Part shown: piece after piece, positions 10,028-19,013 of the stretch
Layout: every line of letters begins with the position of its first letter
Numbering within the stretch: the stretch's first letter is position 1
Assembly: GCF_000423185.1 (NCBI RefSeq)
Contig: NZ_AUHM01000005.1
Span: 248,001-312,000 of the forward strand
Origin: Inquilinus limosus DSM 16000
GTDB taxonomy: Bacteria; Pseudomonadota; Alphaproteobacteria; DSM-16000; Inquilinaceae
DNA: 64,000 nt
Direction: 5' to 3'
Program-made: the position numbers and the translations under genes
The notes under the pieces: generated by a model
Database searches by the model: none
Told to the model about the DNA's origin: nothing
The model's input: the letters and a program-made list of their open reading frames with translations, nothing else

Positions 10028-11808
10028 CGGTCAGCCCCACCGTGCCCAGCCCTGCCAGCCACCAGATGTGCCAGATGGCGCCGAAACCCGTCGTGGTGGC
10101 GCAGACGCCGCAGAGGAAGCCGGCCGGGCTGGTCCGCGGTACCTCCCCGGGCCGGGGGCGCAACCCGTCGTGGCGCGGGCTGCCGGCCCGGTCCAGGATG
10201 CTGACGGCGAGCTGGGCCACGAGGCAGCCGCCGCCGCACAGGGCGACCGCCGTGCCGGCGGCGGCCGCCATCATCCAGGGATGCCATGCCGCGATGTCGT
10301 AGCTCTGCAGCCGCGGCAGCATGCCGAGCAGCCCGGCCGCGGCGAGCGGCACGAAGGTGAGGAGAAGGCCGGCCAGGGTGAGCCAGAAGGCGGCCCGGCC
10401 CCAGCCGTCGTCGAGCGGGATGCCGAAGATCCTGGGGAGCCAGGCGAGATAGCCGGCGACGGCGCCGAACAGGACCGCGCCGGCCAGGGCGTGGAACTGG
10501 GCCACCGCGGCCAGGCTGGCCCGCACCCCGGCATCGGCGGGCAGCGCCGCCAGCAGCAGCCCGGCCATGATGCCGAGCGCGAGGGTCGCCATGGCGCCGA
10601 GCGCCCACAGCAGCGGCGCAGCCGGCCGGACGCGGCCGCCCAGGATCGTGGCCAGCCAGTGATACAGCATCGCGCCGATCGCCACGGCAACGACGGCATC
10701 GGCGACGCCGGAGACGCCGTCCGGTCCCGACCCCGTCCACAGGGCGAGCAGGCGTTCCAGCCAGATGGCGAGGCCGGCGGCGGCGATGGCGATCACGGCC
10801 GCCACCAGGGCGCGTCGTCCGGACAGCGGCCGGCCGCAGGCGGCGGCGGTCACCTCCGAGACGACGCCCAGGACGGGCAGGATCAGGATGTGGAGCTGCG
10901 GATAGGCCCAGGCCTGGACCAGTGTCGTGAACGCTGCGGCGCTGCCGCCGGCCTCCGGCGCGAAGAAGCGGAAGCCGAGGGTGCGGTCCAGCGTCAGCAG
11001 CGCCAGCGCGGTCAGCAGGGCCGGCACCGCCGCCACGATCAGCAGCCCCGTCGCCAACGCGGCCCAGCCGAAGACCGGCAGCGGCCGGCGCGGGCCCGGC
11101 GCCGGCCGCTTCAGGATCGTCGCGACCAAGTTGAACCCGGCCAGCAGCATTCCGATGCCGGCGATCTGGACCGCCCAGAGGTCGTAGTCGACCCCGACCT
11201 CCGGGGCGTATTTCGGCTCGCTGAGCGGCGGCGCCGGCACCCAGCCGGTGGCCGCGAAGCCGCCGATCACCAGCGAGATGTTCACCAGCGTCGCGCCGGC
11301 GACGGCGAGCCAGAAGCCGATGGCGTGCAGGGTGGGGAAGGCGACGCCGCGCAGCCCGAGCCGCAGCGGCATGGCATAGGTCATCAGCCCGATGAGGAAG
11401 GGCATGGCGGCGAAGACCACCATGATCGTGCCATGCGCCGAGAACACCTGGTTGTAGTGTTCCGGCGGCAGGTATCCGGGCGCCTGGAACGCCACCGCCT
11501 GCTGCGACCGCATCATCAGCGCGTCGGCGAAGCCGCGGGCCAGCATCACCACCGCCAGCAGCACATACATCACGCCGATCCGCCGGTGGTCGAGGCTGGT
11601 CACCCAGCCGCGCCAGAGATACGGCCAACGCCCGGCCAGGACGATCCAGCCCAGGAGACCGGTGATCGCCAATGCGACGACGGCCGAAGCCGCCATCGCG
11701 GTCGGCTGGTCGATCGGGATGGCGTCCCAGCTCAGCTTCCCGAACACCTCGGCCTCCCGGCGGTTCGGAGGGGGCGGCCGCCGCGACGCCGGCCGCCGCC
11801 GGGCCGGG

Positions 11809-12303
11809 TCAGGCCGCCTTCTTGTTCAGGCTGCGCTCCGCCAGCCGGCTGAGCAACTGGTCGGTCTCCTTCTCCTCCTTCAGGGTCTGGTCCAGCAGCT
11901 CCGCCGCGTCCTTCTTGCCCAGCTGCTTGGCCCAGGCCTTCAGCGTGCCGTAGCGGGTGATCTCGTAGTGCTCGACCGCCTGGGCGGCCGACAGCAGGCC
12001 GGCGTCGAGCGCCTGGGTGCCCTTGAACTCGTCCATGATGTCGGTCGCCTCGGCGATGATCCCTTGGATCGCTTCGCAGGGCTTGGCCTGGGGCCGCTTG
12101 CCGAAGATCTCGAACACCTGCTCCAGCCGCTGCACCTGGCCGTCGGTCTGCTCGCGATGCTTCTCGAAGGCCTGGGCCAGCTCGTCCGTCTGCGTGGACT
12201 TCGCCATCTTGGTCAGGGCGCGGAGGATCTGCTTCTCCGCGTGGTAGATGTCCTTCAGCGTGTCGAGGAAGAGATCGTCCAGCGTCTTTTCCTTGGTCGC
12301 CAT
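11809..12303 (-). CDS. YciE/YciF-type ferritin-like protein (DUF892)
   Basis: A 164-aa all-helical protein of the DUF892 family, a ferritin-like four-helix bundle often induced by stress. Typical features are LDDLFLDTLKDIYHAEKQIL at the N-terminus and the EHYEITRYG motif with putative metal ligands. The start at 12303 has a strong GGAGGTGA ribosome-binding site; frames upstream of it lack one. Function is poorly defined in the family; metal storage or oxidative stress protection is suggested by structure. It lies alone between the CyoB homologue and a divergent LysE exporter. Confidence 0.9.
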   Translation of the reverse strand: MATKEKTLDDLFLDTLKDIYHAEKQILRALTKMAKSTQTDELAQAFEKHREQTDGQVQRLEQVFEIFGKRPQAKPCEAIQGIIAEATDIMDEFKGTQALDAGLLSAAQAVEHYEITRYGTLKAWAKQLGKKDAAELLDQTLKEEKETDQLLSRLAERSLNKKAA

Positions 12304-12463
12304 AGTCTCACCTCCGGGTTGCATACCCCGGGGCAACAGGGTCTCCGCCTCCGCTGTTCCGCTTCGTTGGTGCGATCGCGGCGGGACAGCACCTCCGTCC
12401 AAGACCTCCCCCGCAATCCTTCGCTAGCGTCGCCCCGGGCACATCGCGTCCGGACAGCTCGAC

Positions 12464-13081
12464 ATGGAAACCGATACCGCGGGGTTGTGGCAGCCTTTGG
12501 CGGCGCTGACGCTGGCGTCGCTGGCGGTCATGGGCACGCCCGGCCCGTCGACGATCAGCCTGACAGCGGTCGGCGCGTCCTTCGGCGTCCGCCGTTCGCT
12601 CGCCTACGCCGCCGGGCTGATCGCCGGCACGGTCGCGGTGCTGCTGGCGGTGGCGGCCGGGGTGGTGGCGCTGGTGACGTCGGTGCCCTACGGCGCCTTC
12701 GCGCTCGGCCTCCTGTCCGCCGCCTACATCCTGTACCTGGCGTTTCGGATCGCCACGGCCCCGCCGCTCGACCGCCGGTCGGATGCCGCGGCCGCTCCGG
12801 GCTTTCTCGGGGGCTTCCTGCTCGCCATCGCCAATCCGAAGGCCTATGTCGCCATCGCCGCGGTGTTCGCCGGCACCACCGTTTTCGCCGCGGCCCCGGG
12901 CCTGGACGCCGCGGTCAAGACGGCGCTGCTCAGCGGGATGATCGTGCTGATCCATCTCTGCTGGCTGCTGGCCGGGGCGTTTCTGTCTCGCCTGCTGCGC
13001 GACCCGGTCAGTTCACGGCTGATCAACCTGGCTCTGGCCGTGGTCCTCCTGGCCGTGACGGCGATGACCTTCACCGGCTGA
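12464..13081 (+). CDS. LysE/RhtB-family amino acid exporter
   Basis: A 205-aa inner-membrane protein with about six hydrophobic segments. The N-terminal MGTPGPSTISL corresponds to the conserved GPxx motif of LysE/RhtB exporters, followed by the basic-turn segment FGVRRSLAYAAGLIAGT and the IANPKAYVA signature. Members export lysine, threonine, homoserine or related metabolites. The substrate is not predictable here. The start has no convincing alternative, and the gene is divergent from the ferritin-like gene. Confidence 0.9.
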   Translation: METDTAGLWQPLAALTLASLAVMGTPGPSTISLTAVGASFGVRRSLAYAAGLIAGTVAVLLAVAAGVVALVTSVPYGAFALGLLSAAYILYLAFRIATAPPLDRRSDAAAAPGFLGGFLLAIANPKAYVAIAAVFAGTTVFAAAPGLDAAVKTALLSGMIVLIHLCWLLAGAFLSRLLRDPVSSRLINLALAVVLLAVTAMTFTG

Positions 13082-13178
13082 CGCTGCCGGCTGCAGCACC
13101 GGAATCGGCCTTCCGGCGGAACGCAAGCGATCGCCGCGCCATTCGCAGAATGAACGATTCTGCTTCAGGGAGGCCGAT

Positions 13179-13256
13179 ATGGGCCGCGGCATTCTTCTCT
13201 GGCTTCTCGGGATCCCGATCCCGGTGATCATCCTGATCCTGCTGCTGTTCGACTGA
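13179..13256 (+). CDS. 25-aa hydrophobic membrane peptide (MGRGILLWLLG family)
   Basis: A short gene encoding a basic N-terminus, MGRGILLWLLGIPIP, followed by a single hydrophobic helix ending in LLLFD. It has a good GGAGG five bases upstream of the ATG and stops 11 bases before the next gene, whose own ribosome-binding site GGGAGGG overlaps the gap. Similar tiny peptides with this N-terminus are frequent in Alphaproteobacteria and Betaproteobacteria but their role is unknown to me. It is probably co-transcribed with the 303-aa membrane protein gene. Confidence 0.7.
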   Translation: MGRGILLWLLGIPIPVIILILLLFD

Positions 13257-13267
13257 GGGAGGGTGAG

Positions 13268-14179
13268 ATGGTCGACTTCACTCCCGAACCGCGCACCGTC
13301 GTTCCAGCGGCGGAGGCGGCATCGTCCGGCGTCTCCTGGGGCGCCGTCATCGCCGGCGCCGCGGTGGCCACCGCGGTGACCCTGGCGCTCATGGTCCTGG
13401 GGACCGGCTTCGGCCTGTCCATCGTCTCGCCCTGGCCCGGCTCCGGCGTCAGCGCCGGCACCTATGCCGTGACCACGGCGATCGGACTGATCGTCATCCA
13501 GTGGGTGGCCTCCGCCTTCGGCGGCTACATCACCGGGCGGCTCAGGACGCGCTGGGTGAACCTCCACACCGACGAGGTCGCCTTCCGCGACACCGCGCAT
13601 GGCTTCCTCACCTGGTGCGTCTCCACCCTGTTCGTCGCCGTGGTGCTGGGCTTCGTCGGCTACGGCGCCGCGTCCACCGGCGTCCAGGCCACCGCGACCG
13701 TCGCGTCCGGGGCGGCGCAGGGGGCGGCCGCCTCCGCCCCGGCGGCAGCGCCGGCCGACCCGACCGGCTATGCCGTCGACCTGCTGTTCCGGCCCGCGCC
13801 CGACGCCCCGCCGCCGGCGGCCGGTGCCGGCGATCCGCGGCCGGAGGTGACCCGGATCCTGGCCAACGCCGCCGCGACCGGCAGCCTGCCGCCGGCCGAC
13901 CGGAGCTACCTGGCCCAGCTGGCGGCGCAGCGCACCGGCCTCAGCCAGGCCGATGCCGAGAAGCGCGTCGACGAGATGATGGCGCAGGTCGACGCCGCCG
14001 CGGCCAAGGCGCGCGAGGCGGCCGACGCCGCCCGCAAGGCCGGGCTGTCGGCCGCCTTCGCCGCCTTCCTGTCGCTGCTGATCGGCGCCTTCATCGCCGC
14101 GGTCAGCGCCTCGCTGGGCGGCCATCTGCGCGACGACCGCCTGCGCTCGTTCGATCGGGTCGAGCAGCTTCCCGGCTAG
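13268..14179 (+). CDS. Conserved integral membrane protein with Ala-rich coiled segment
   Basis: A 303-aa protein with an N-terminal soluble tail, hydrophobic helices at about residues 25-50, 58-82 and 115-140, an Ala/Pro-rich linker at 150-200, a charged helical stretch (AEKRVDEMMAQVDAAAAKAREAADA) and a last helix near 265-285. The first transmembrane segment, SWGAVIAGAAVATAVTLAL, is of a type often annotated as PhnA-like membrane protein, though I see no PhnA domain. Function unknown. It follows the 25-aa peptide in the same orientation. Confidence 0.8.
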   Translation: MVDFTPEPRTVVPAAEAASSGVSWGAVIAGAAVATAVTLALMVLGTGFGLSIVSPWPGSGVSAGTYAVTTAIGLIVIQWVASAFGGYITGRLRTRWVNLHTDEVAFRDTAHGFLTWCVSTLFVAVVLGFVGYGAASTGVQATATVASGAAQGAAASAPAAAPADPTGYAVDLLFRPAPDAPPPAAGAGDPRPEVTRILANAAATGSLPPADRSYLAQLAAQRTGLSQADAEKRVDEMMAQVDAAAAKAREAADAARKAGLSAAFAAFLSLLIGAFIAAVSASLGGHLRDDRLRSFDRVEQLPG

Positions 14180-15048
14180 CGCCGCGGATCCAGCAGGTCG
14201 CGCAGCCCGTCGCCGAACAGGTTGAAGCCCAGCACCGAGAAGGTGATGGCGAGGCCCGGGAACAACGACAGGTAGAGATTGACGCCGAGGAAGTTGCGGC
14301 CGTCGCTCATCATCGCGCCCCATTCCGGCGTCGGCGGCTGCGCGCCGAGGCCGAGGAAGCTGAGGCTGGCCGCGGTCAGCACCACGGTGCCCGCGGTCAG
14401 CGTCGCCTGCACGATGATCGGACCCAGCGCGTTGCGCAGAATGTGCCGGAACAGGATGCGCCACAGCCCGGCGCCCAGCGCCCGCGCGGCCTCGGTGTAC
14501 TCCACCTGCTTCAGCGCCAGCGCCAGGTTGCGCGACAGCCGGCCATAGACCGGGATCGAGAAGATGGCGATCGCGATCATCAGGTTGACCAGGCCGGTGC
14601 CGAGAATGCTGACGATCAGGATCGCCAGCACCACGCCCGGGAAGGCGAACAGGATGTCCATCAGCCAGATCACGACCTGGTCGACCCTGCCCCCGGAATA
14701 GCCGGCCAGGAGGCCGAGCGGGATGCCGACCGCCAGCGCGATGCCGACGCCGAGCGTGATCTCCAGCAGCGACAGCCGGGCGCCGTAGAGGATGCGGGAA
14801 TAGAGGTCGCGGCCGTACTGGTCGGTGCCGAAGAAATGCTCGGCCGAAGGCGGCCGCAGCGCCGCGGCCAGCGACTGCTGCGTCGGGTCGTGGGTGGCCA
14901 GCAGCGGTGCCAGAAGGCCAGCCAGCACCAGCAGCAGCACCATGGCGCCGCCGATCGTCAGGTTCTTGTGCCGGCGCAGGATGCGACCCAGGCGCTTCGC
15001 CCTTGATGGAGCGGCCGGAAGGTCGTCGCTGTCGGCGAGGCTGGTCAT
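14176..15048 (-). CDS. Dipeptide/oligopeptide ABC importer permease (DppC type)
   Basis: A 290-aa permease with an N-terminal OppC-type cytoplasmic tail and TM1, the signature HFFGTDQYGRDLYSRILYGAR and an EAA loop (EAARALGAGLWRILFRHIL). It pairs with the DppB-type permease immediately upstream on the minus strand, from which it is separated by 11 bases. It ends four bases inside the end of the convergent membrane-protein gene. The matching ATPases are encoded 6 kb away at 21456-23658. Confidence 0.93.
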   Translation of the reverse strand: MTSLADSDDLPAAPSRAKRLGRILRRHKNLTIGGAMVLLLVLAGLLAPLLATHDPTQQSLAAALRPPSAEHFFGTDQYGRDLYSRILYGARLSLLEITLGVGIALAVGIPLGLLAGYSGGRVDQVVIWLMDILFAFPGVVLAILIVSILGTGLVNLMIAIAIFSIPVYGRLSRNLALALKQVEYTEAARALGAGLWRILFRHILRNALGPIIVQATLTAGTVVLTAASLSFLGLGAQPPTPEWGAMMSDGRNFLGVNLYLSLFPGLAITFSVLGFNLFGDGLRDLLDPRR

Positions 15049-15059
15049 GTCTGGCCTTC

Positions 15060-15980
15060 CTAGTCGAAGCGGATGCGGGGGTTGATCGCGGCGATCAGCA
15101 GATCGGCCAGGAAGTTGACCACCACCACCGACACCACGGTCAGCAGCGTCACGCCCTGGATGATCGGATAGTCGCGATAGCGAACGGCGTCGACCAGCAG
15201 GCGGCCGATGCCGGGCCAGTTGAACACGGATTCGGTGACCACGGCGCCGCCCAGGAGGCCGCCGAAATTCAGCCCGACGATGGTGACGATGGGGATCAGC
15301 GCGTTGCGCAGCGCGTGCTTGCGGTAGATCATCCGGGGGCCGAGGCCCTTGGCCCGCGCGGTGCGGATGTAGTCCTGGCCGATCACCTCCAGCATGCTCG
15401 ACCGGGTCATGCGCGCGATCAGCGCCGCCGGCAGCAGGCCGAGGGCGATCGACGGCATGACGTAGTTCTGCCAGCCGCCGGCGCCCAGCAGCGGCAGCCA
15501 TTTCAGCTGCACCGCCAGCAGGTTCATCATCATCAGCGCCAGCCAGAAATTGGCGATGGAGGCACCGCCGATCGCCGCGATCATCACCGCCTGGTCCGGC
15601 CAGGCGTTGCGGTAGACCGCGGCCAGCATCCCGGCGGCGACACCGATCAGGATGGCGGCGGCGTAGCTGACCACGGCGAGAGAGAGGGTGTAGGGGAAGC
15701 GCTCCGCCACCTCCTCGATCACCGGTTTCTTCGACTTGATCGACTCGCCGAAATCGCCCTGAACGGCGCGGCTCAGGAACAGCCCGTACTGCACCAGGAA
15801 GGGCTGGTCGAGGCCGAGCCGGGCGCGCATGCCGTCGACCGCGTCCTCGGTCGCCTGCGGCCCGGCCATGATCCGCGCCGGGTCACCCGGCAGCAGGCGC
15901 ACGGCGCCGAAGATCAGGAAGGACACGCCGAGCAGGATCAGCGGCAGAGCGATCAGCTTGCGGGTGAGATAGGCCTTCAT
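15060..15980 (-). CDS. Dipeptide/oligopeptide ABC importer permease (DppB type)
   Basis: A 306-aa permease with the DppB N-terminus (MKAYLTRKLIALPLILLGVS), a large periplasmic loop after TM1 containing LLPGDPARIMAG, and the EAA loop YIRTARAKGLGPRMIYRKH. The ATG at 15980 fits the family; an ATG six codons upstream has less support. It is separated from the binding-protein gene by 228 bases that contain a large inverted repeat. It forms the membrane channel with DppC. Confidence 0.93.
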   Translation of the reverse strand: MKAYLTRKLIALPLILLGVSFLIFGAVRLLPGDPARIMAGPQATEDAVDGMRARLGLDQPFLVQYGLFLSRAVQGDFGESIKSKKPVIEEVAERFPYTLSLAVVSYAAAILIGVAAGMLAAVYRNAWPDQAVMIAAIGGASIANFWLALMMMNLLAVQLKWLPLLGAGGWQNYVMPSIALGLLPAALIARMTRSSMLEVIGQDYIRTARAKGLGPRMIYRKHALRNALIPIVTIVGLNFGGLLGGAVVTESVFNWPGIGRLLVDAVRYRDYPIIQGVTLLTVVSVVVVNFLADLLIAAINPRIRFD

Positions 15981-16009
15981 CCTGCAGCTGATCCGCAAGC
16001 CAAGGAAGT

Positions 16010-16170
16010 CCCCCCTCCCCTCGCGGGAGGGGGGTAGGGGGAGGGGGTTCTCAACGCTGGCGCAGGCGTCGCTTGGTGGCGAGAGAAGGAAACGACGCGC
16101 GACCGGATCGGCGTCGGCTCGAGCGGCGGCAACCCCCTCCCCCTAACCCCCTCCCGCGAGGGGAGGGGGG
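16010..16170. repeat. Large inverted repeat, two 40-base arms
   Basis: The left arm (16010-16049) and the right arm (16131-16170) are reverse complements at 39 of 40 positions. Each arm is itself a C-run/G-run hairpin around CTCGCGGGAG followed by a G-rich or C-rich tail. The 81-base spacer shows no gene. It lies between the binding-protein gene and dppB on the same strand, so it could act as an RNA processing or partial termination element that lowers permease expression relative to the binding protein. Confidence 0.8.
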
Positions 16171-16208
16171 ACTCGAATGGAGCGAAGGGAGGAGTGAGGC
16201 GCATCAGC

Positions 16209-17759
16209 TCAACCCTTCGTCGCCCGTTCCGGCATCACCTCGCCGCCGGGCATCAGCCAGGCGCCCTTGACCTCGGCGCGGGCGGCGGCGAGGTCGTTCG
16301 GGTAGTACAGCAGCACATGCACCGCATCCTGGACGATGATGCGCTGCGCCTTGGCGTAGAGCGACTTGCGCTCCGTCTCGTCGGTCGACGACCCGGCCTT
16401 GTTCAGGATCTCGTCCAGCTCCGCGTTGCTGTAGAAGCCGAGATTGGCGCTCTTCGGCGACCAGCTGTCGGTGTGGTACAGCGGCTTCAGCTGCAGGTCG
16501 GCGTCGAAGGTGCCGGTGGACCACGACGCGATGACGGCGTGCACGCCCTGGGCGGCCTTCTGCTCCGGCGTGCCGAAGGCGGCGGCGGTCCAGACTCCGC
16601 TCTCCATCTTCTGGATGTTCAGCGTGATGCCGGCCTGGGCCCACATGCCCTGCAGGATCTCAGCGATCGCCGCCTCCGGCTCCTGCACCGCGACATTGAT
16701 GGTGATGTCGTCGGCATGGCCGGCCTCGGCCAGCAGCGACTTGGCCTTGCCGAGGTCCAGGCCGTAGCCCTCGACTGTCGGATCGTAGCCGAACACGGCG
16801 GGCGACAGCGGCGAGGTCGCCGGCTTGCCGAAGCCGTAGAGGAGGTTGCTGACGAGGCCGTCCCGGTCCGTCGCATAGTTCAGCGCCTGGCGGACGCGGA
16901 CGTCGTCCAGGGGCGCCAGCTTGCAGTTCAGCGCCACCCAGAACACCGCGGTCGGGTTGCCCTCCATCAGCACCAGCTCGGGGTTCGCCTTGATCGGCGC
17001 GGCGAAGACCGGCGGCAGCGGCGCCACGACATCGGCGTCGCCGGTCTGCACCGCCATGTTCATGACCGCCGCTTCCTGGGTCCAGATCCATTTCAGCGAC
17101 TTGGTGGGCGCCTTCTCGCCCCAGTAGTCGGGATTGGCCTCCGACAGCACGTATTCGCCCGATTTGTATTCGACGAGCTTGTACGGCCCGGTGCCGACCG
17201 CGGCCCGGCCCAGCGCGCCGGCCTTCTCGGCCTTCGGGCTGACGATGGCGGCGGCGTTGCCGGCCATCAGCTTCAGGAAGGCGGGGTAGGGGCGCTTCAG
17301 GGTGAAGCGCAGCGTCTGCGCGTCCAGCGCCTTCACCTCGGCCAGCACGTTGCGGATCCGGCCGGAGGCGGCGAGACCGCGCTTCTCGTCCAGGTGCCGG
17401 GCGAAGCTGGCGATCACCGCGTCGGCGTCGCAGGGCTCGCCGTCGTGGAACTTGACGCCCTGGCGCAGGGTGAAGGTCCAGACCGTGCCGGTCGCGTCGC
17501 CTTCCCACTTCGTCGCCAGAACCGGCACCAGCTCCATCTTCTCGTTGTAGCCGGTCAGGCCCTCATACATCGGCTCCAGCACCGCGGCGGTGTAGGTCGC
17601 GGTGTGGTCCGCCGGGTCCATGCTGCGCGGCGCCTCGGTCTGCATGATCACGATCTGCGAGGTATCGGCGGCGAAGGCGCCGCGGCCGCGCAGCAGGGCT
17701 GCGAGCCCCAGGGACCCGCCCAGGGCCAGCGCGCCGCGCCGGTCAATCACAAGGGTCAT
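16209..17759 (-). CDS. Peptide ABC importer substrate-binding protein (family 5)
   Basis: A 516-aa periplasmic binding protein of the DppA/OppA family. A signal sequence begins MTLVIDRRGALALGGSLGLAALL and likely ends at FAAD near residue 30. Family signatures include FTLRQGVKFHDGEPCDADAVIASF and VGTGPYKLVEYKSGEY. The ATG at 17759 follows a GGGAG ribosome-binding site; upstream ATGs in the frame lie in the promoter. It is the first gene of the leftward half of the split peptide importer, divergent from its likely ROK regulator. Confidence 0.92.
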   Translation of the reverse strand: MTLVIDRRGALALGGSLGLAALLRGRGAFAADTSQIVIMQTEAPRSMDPADHTATYTAAVLEPMYEGLTGYNEKMELVPVLATKWEGDATGTVWTFTLRQGVKFHDGEPCDADAVIASFARHLDEKRGLAASGRIRNVLAEVKALDAQTLRFTLKRPYPAFLKLMAGNAAAIVSPKAEKAGALGRAAVGTGPYKLVEYKSGEYVLSEANPDYWGEKAPTKSLKWIWTQEAAVMNMAVQTGDADVVAPLPPVFAAPIKANPELVLMEGNPTAVFWVALNCKLAPLDDVRVRQALNYATDRDGLVSNLLYGFGKPATSPLSPAVFGYDPTVEGYGLDLGKAKSLLAEAGHADDITINVAVQEPEAAIAEILQGMWAQAGITLNIQKMESGVWTAAAFGTPEQKAAQGVHAVIASWSTGTFDADLQLKPLYHTDSWSPKSANLGFYSNAELDEILNKAGSSTDETERKSLYAKAQRIIVQDAVHVLLYYPNDLAAARAEVKGAWLMPGGEVMPERATKG

Positions 17760-17811
17760 GTCCGTCTCCCATTGGTTGGAATCGGTCCGGGTATCCGCCG
17801 ATTTTGTTTGA

Positions 17812-17836
17812 TTGATGAAGCCTATGGCTTGATTAA
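17812..17836. promoter_or_regulatory. 25-base inverted repeat, candidate ROK operator
   Basis: In the divergent 107-base gap between the binding-protein gene and the ROK regulator gene, TTGATGAAGCC and GGCTTGATTAA flank a TAT centre and pair at 9 of 11 positions. The surrounding sequence is AT-rich. The position, close to the ROK start at 17867, suits an autoregulatory operator that controls both directions. No binding data exist here. Confidence 0.5.
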
Positions 17837-17866
17837 ATTCAATTTCTAAACTAACTGTCAAGTCGC

Positions 17867-19009
17867 ATGGCCAACCCAACGAAACGCTCCCTGCTCGAAG
17901 CCGTCGCCGACCACGGGCCGCTCAGCCGGTCCGAGCTCGCGGTGCTGACCGGGCTCAGCAAGGCGGCGATCACCGGGCTGAGCCGCGAGCTGATAGAGGA
18001 TGGCGCGCTGGAGGAGAGCGAGGTCGCCTCGGCGCCGTCGCGCCAGGGACGGCCGTCGATCCTGCTGCGGCTGAACCCGACTCACGGCTATTTCATCGGC
18101 GCCTCGATCGTGGAGGAGCCGGTGACGATGGTGCTGACCGACCTGCAGGGCGCGGTGCTGGGCCAGCGCACCGCGCCGTGGTCGAACGACCCGCAGCGGA
18201 TCGCCGACACCATCCGCGATGCGGCGCCGCGCCTCCTCGGCGAGGCGGGCGTCCCGGCCGACCGGCTGCGCGGCATCGGCGTCGCCCTGTCAGGCCTCGT
18301 CAACAACGACCAGGACCGCTGCCTGCACTCCGCCAATCTCGGCTGGTTCGACCTGCCGGTGGCGGCGATGGTGCAGCAGGCGACCGGCGTGCCGGCCTTT
18401 CTGGAGAACGATGCCAACGCCGTCGCCACCGGCGAACGGCTCTACGGCCAGGCGCGCGACTATCGCACCTTCACCACCGTTACCTTCGGCGACAGCATCG
18501 GCTGCGCCCATTACGTCGACGGCGCCCTCTATCGCGGCCATGGCGGCGGCGCCGGCGAGATCGCGCATTGCACGATCGAGCCCGGCGGGCTGCCCTGCCG
18601 CTGCGGCAAGCGCGGCTGCCTCGACACCGTGGCGCCGGGCCAGGCGATCCTGGGCCAGGCGCGGGCGCGCGGCCTCCCGGCCTCGACCACGGCGGAGGTC
18701 GAGGCGCTGGCGGCGCAGGGCGACATCGAGGCGATCGCCATCCTGCACCGGGCCGGCGGCGCGCTGGGCCTGGCCATCGCCCATGTGATCCAGGTCAACG
18801 ACCCGGAATTCGTGCTGATCGTCGATGTCGAAGGCACGATGGGGCCGCTGTTCCGCACCGTCACGCGGCAGGCGATCGAGGCCAATGTCCTGCCGCGCCT
18901 CGCCGCCTCCACCACCATCCGCTTCCACCACGCTACCCGCGCTTTGTGGGCCCGCGGCGCCGCCAGCATCGCCGCCCACCGCTTCCTGACCCGCGCCGAA
19001 GAAGGCTGA
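17867..19009 (+). CDS. ROK-family transcriptional regulator
   Basis: A 380-aa protein with an N-terminal winged helix (SRSELAVLTGLSKAAITGLSR as recognition region, residues about 18-38) and a C-terminal ROK sugar-kinase-like domain. The zinc-binding loop GLPCRCGKRGCLDT is complete. The kinase-type nucleotide site lacks an obvious catalytic DxGxT early motif, as expected for repressors. It is divergent from the peptide-binding protein and co-directional with the peptidase and ATPase genes, so it probably controls the whole split importer cluster, perhaps in response to a sugar-containing ligand. Confidence 0.9.
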   Translation: MANPTKRSLLEAVADHGPLSRSELAVLTGLSKAAITGLSRELIEDGALEESEVASAPSRQGRPSILLRLNPTHGYFIGASIVEEPVTMVLTDLQGAVLGQRTAPWSNDPQRIADTIRDAAPRLLGEAGVPADRLRGIGVALSGLVNNDQDRCLHSANLGWFDLPVAAMVQQATGVPAFLENDANAVATGERLYGQARDYRTFTTVTFGDSIGCAHYVDGALYRGHGGGAGEIAHCTIEPGGLPCRCGKRGCLDTVAPGQAILGQARARGLPASTTAEVEALAAQGDIEAIAILHRAGGALGLAIAHVIQVNDPEFVLIVDVEGTMGPLFRTVTRQAIEANVLPRLAASTTIRFHHATRALWARGAASIAAHRFLTRAEEG

Positions 19010-19013
19010 AGAC

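Noticed and set aside
16010-16170. Insertion sequence with 40-base terminal inverted repeats
   Set aside because: The 81-base interior has no coding capacity and no target-site duplication is evident; it looks like a repeat pair, not a transposon.
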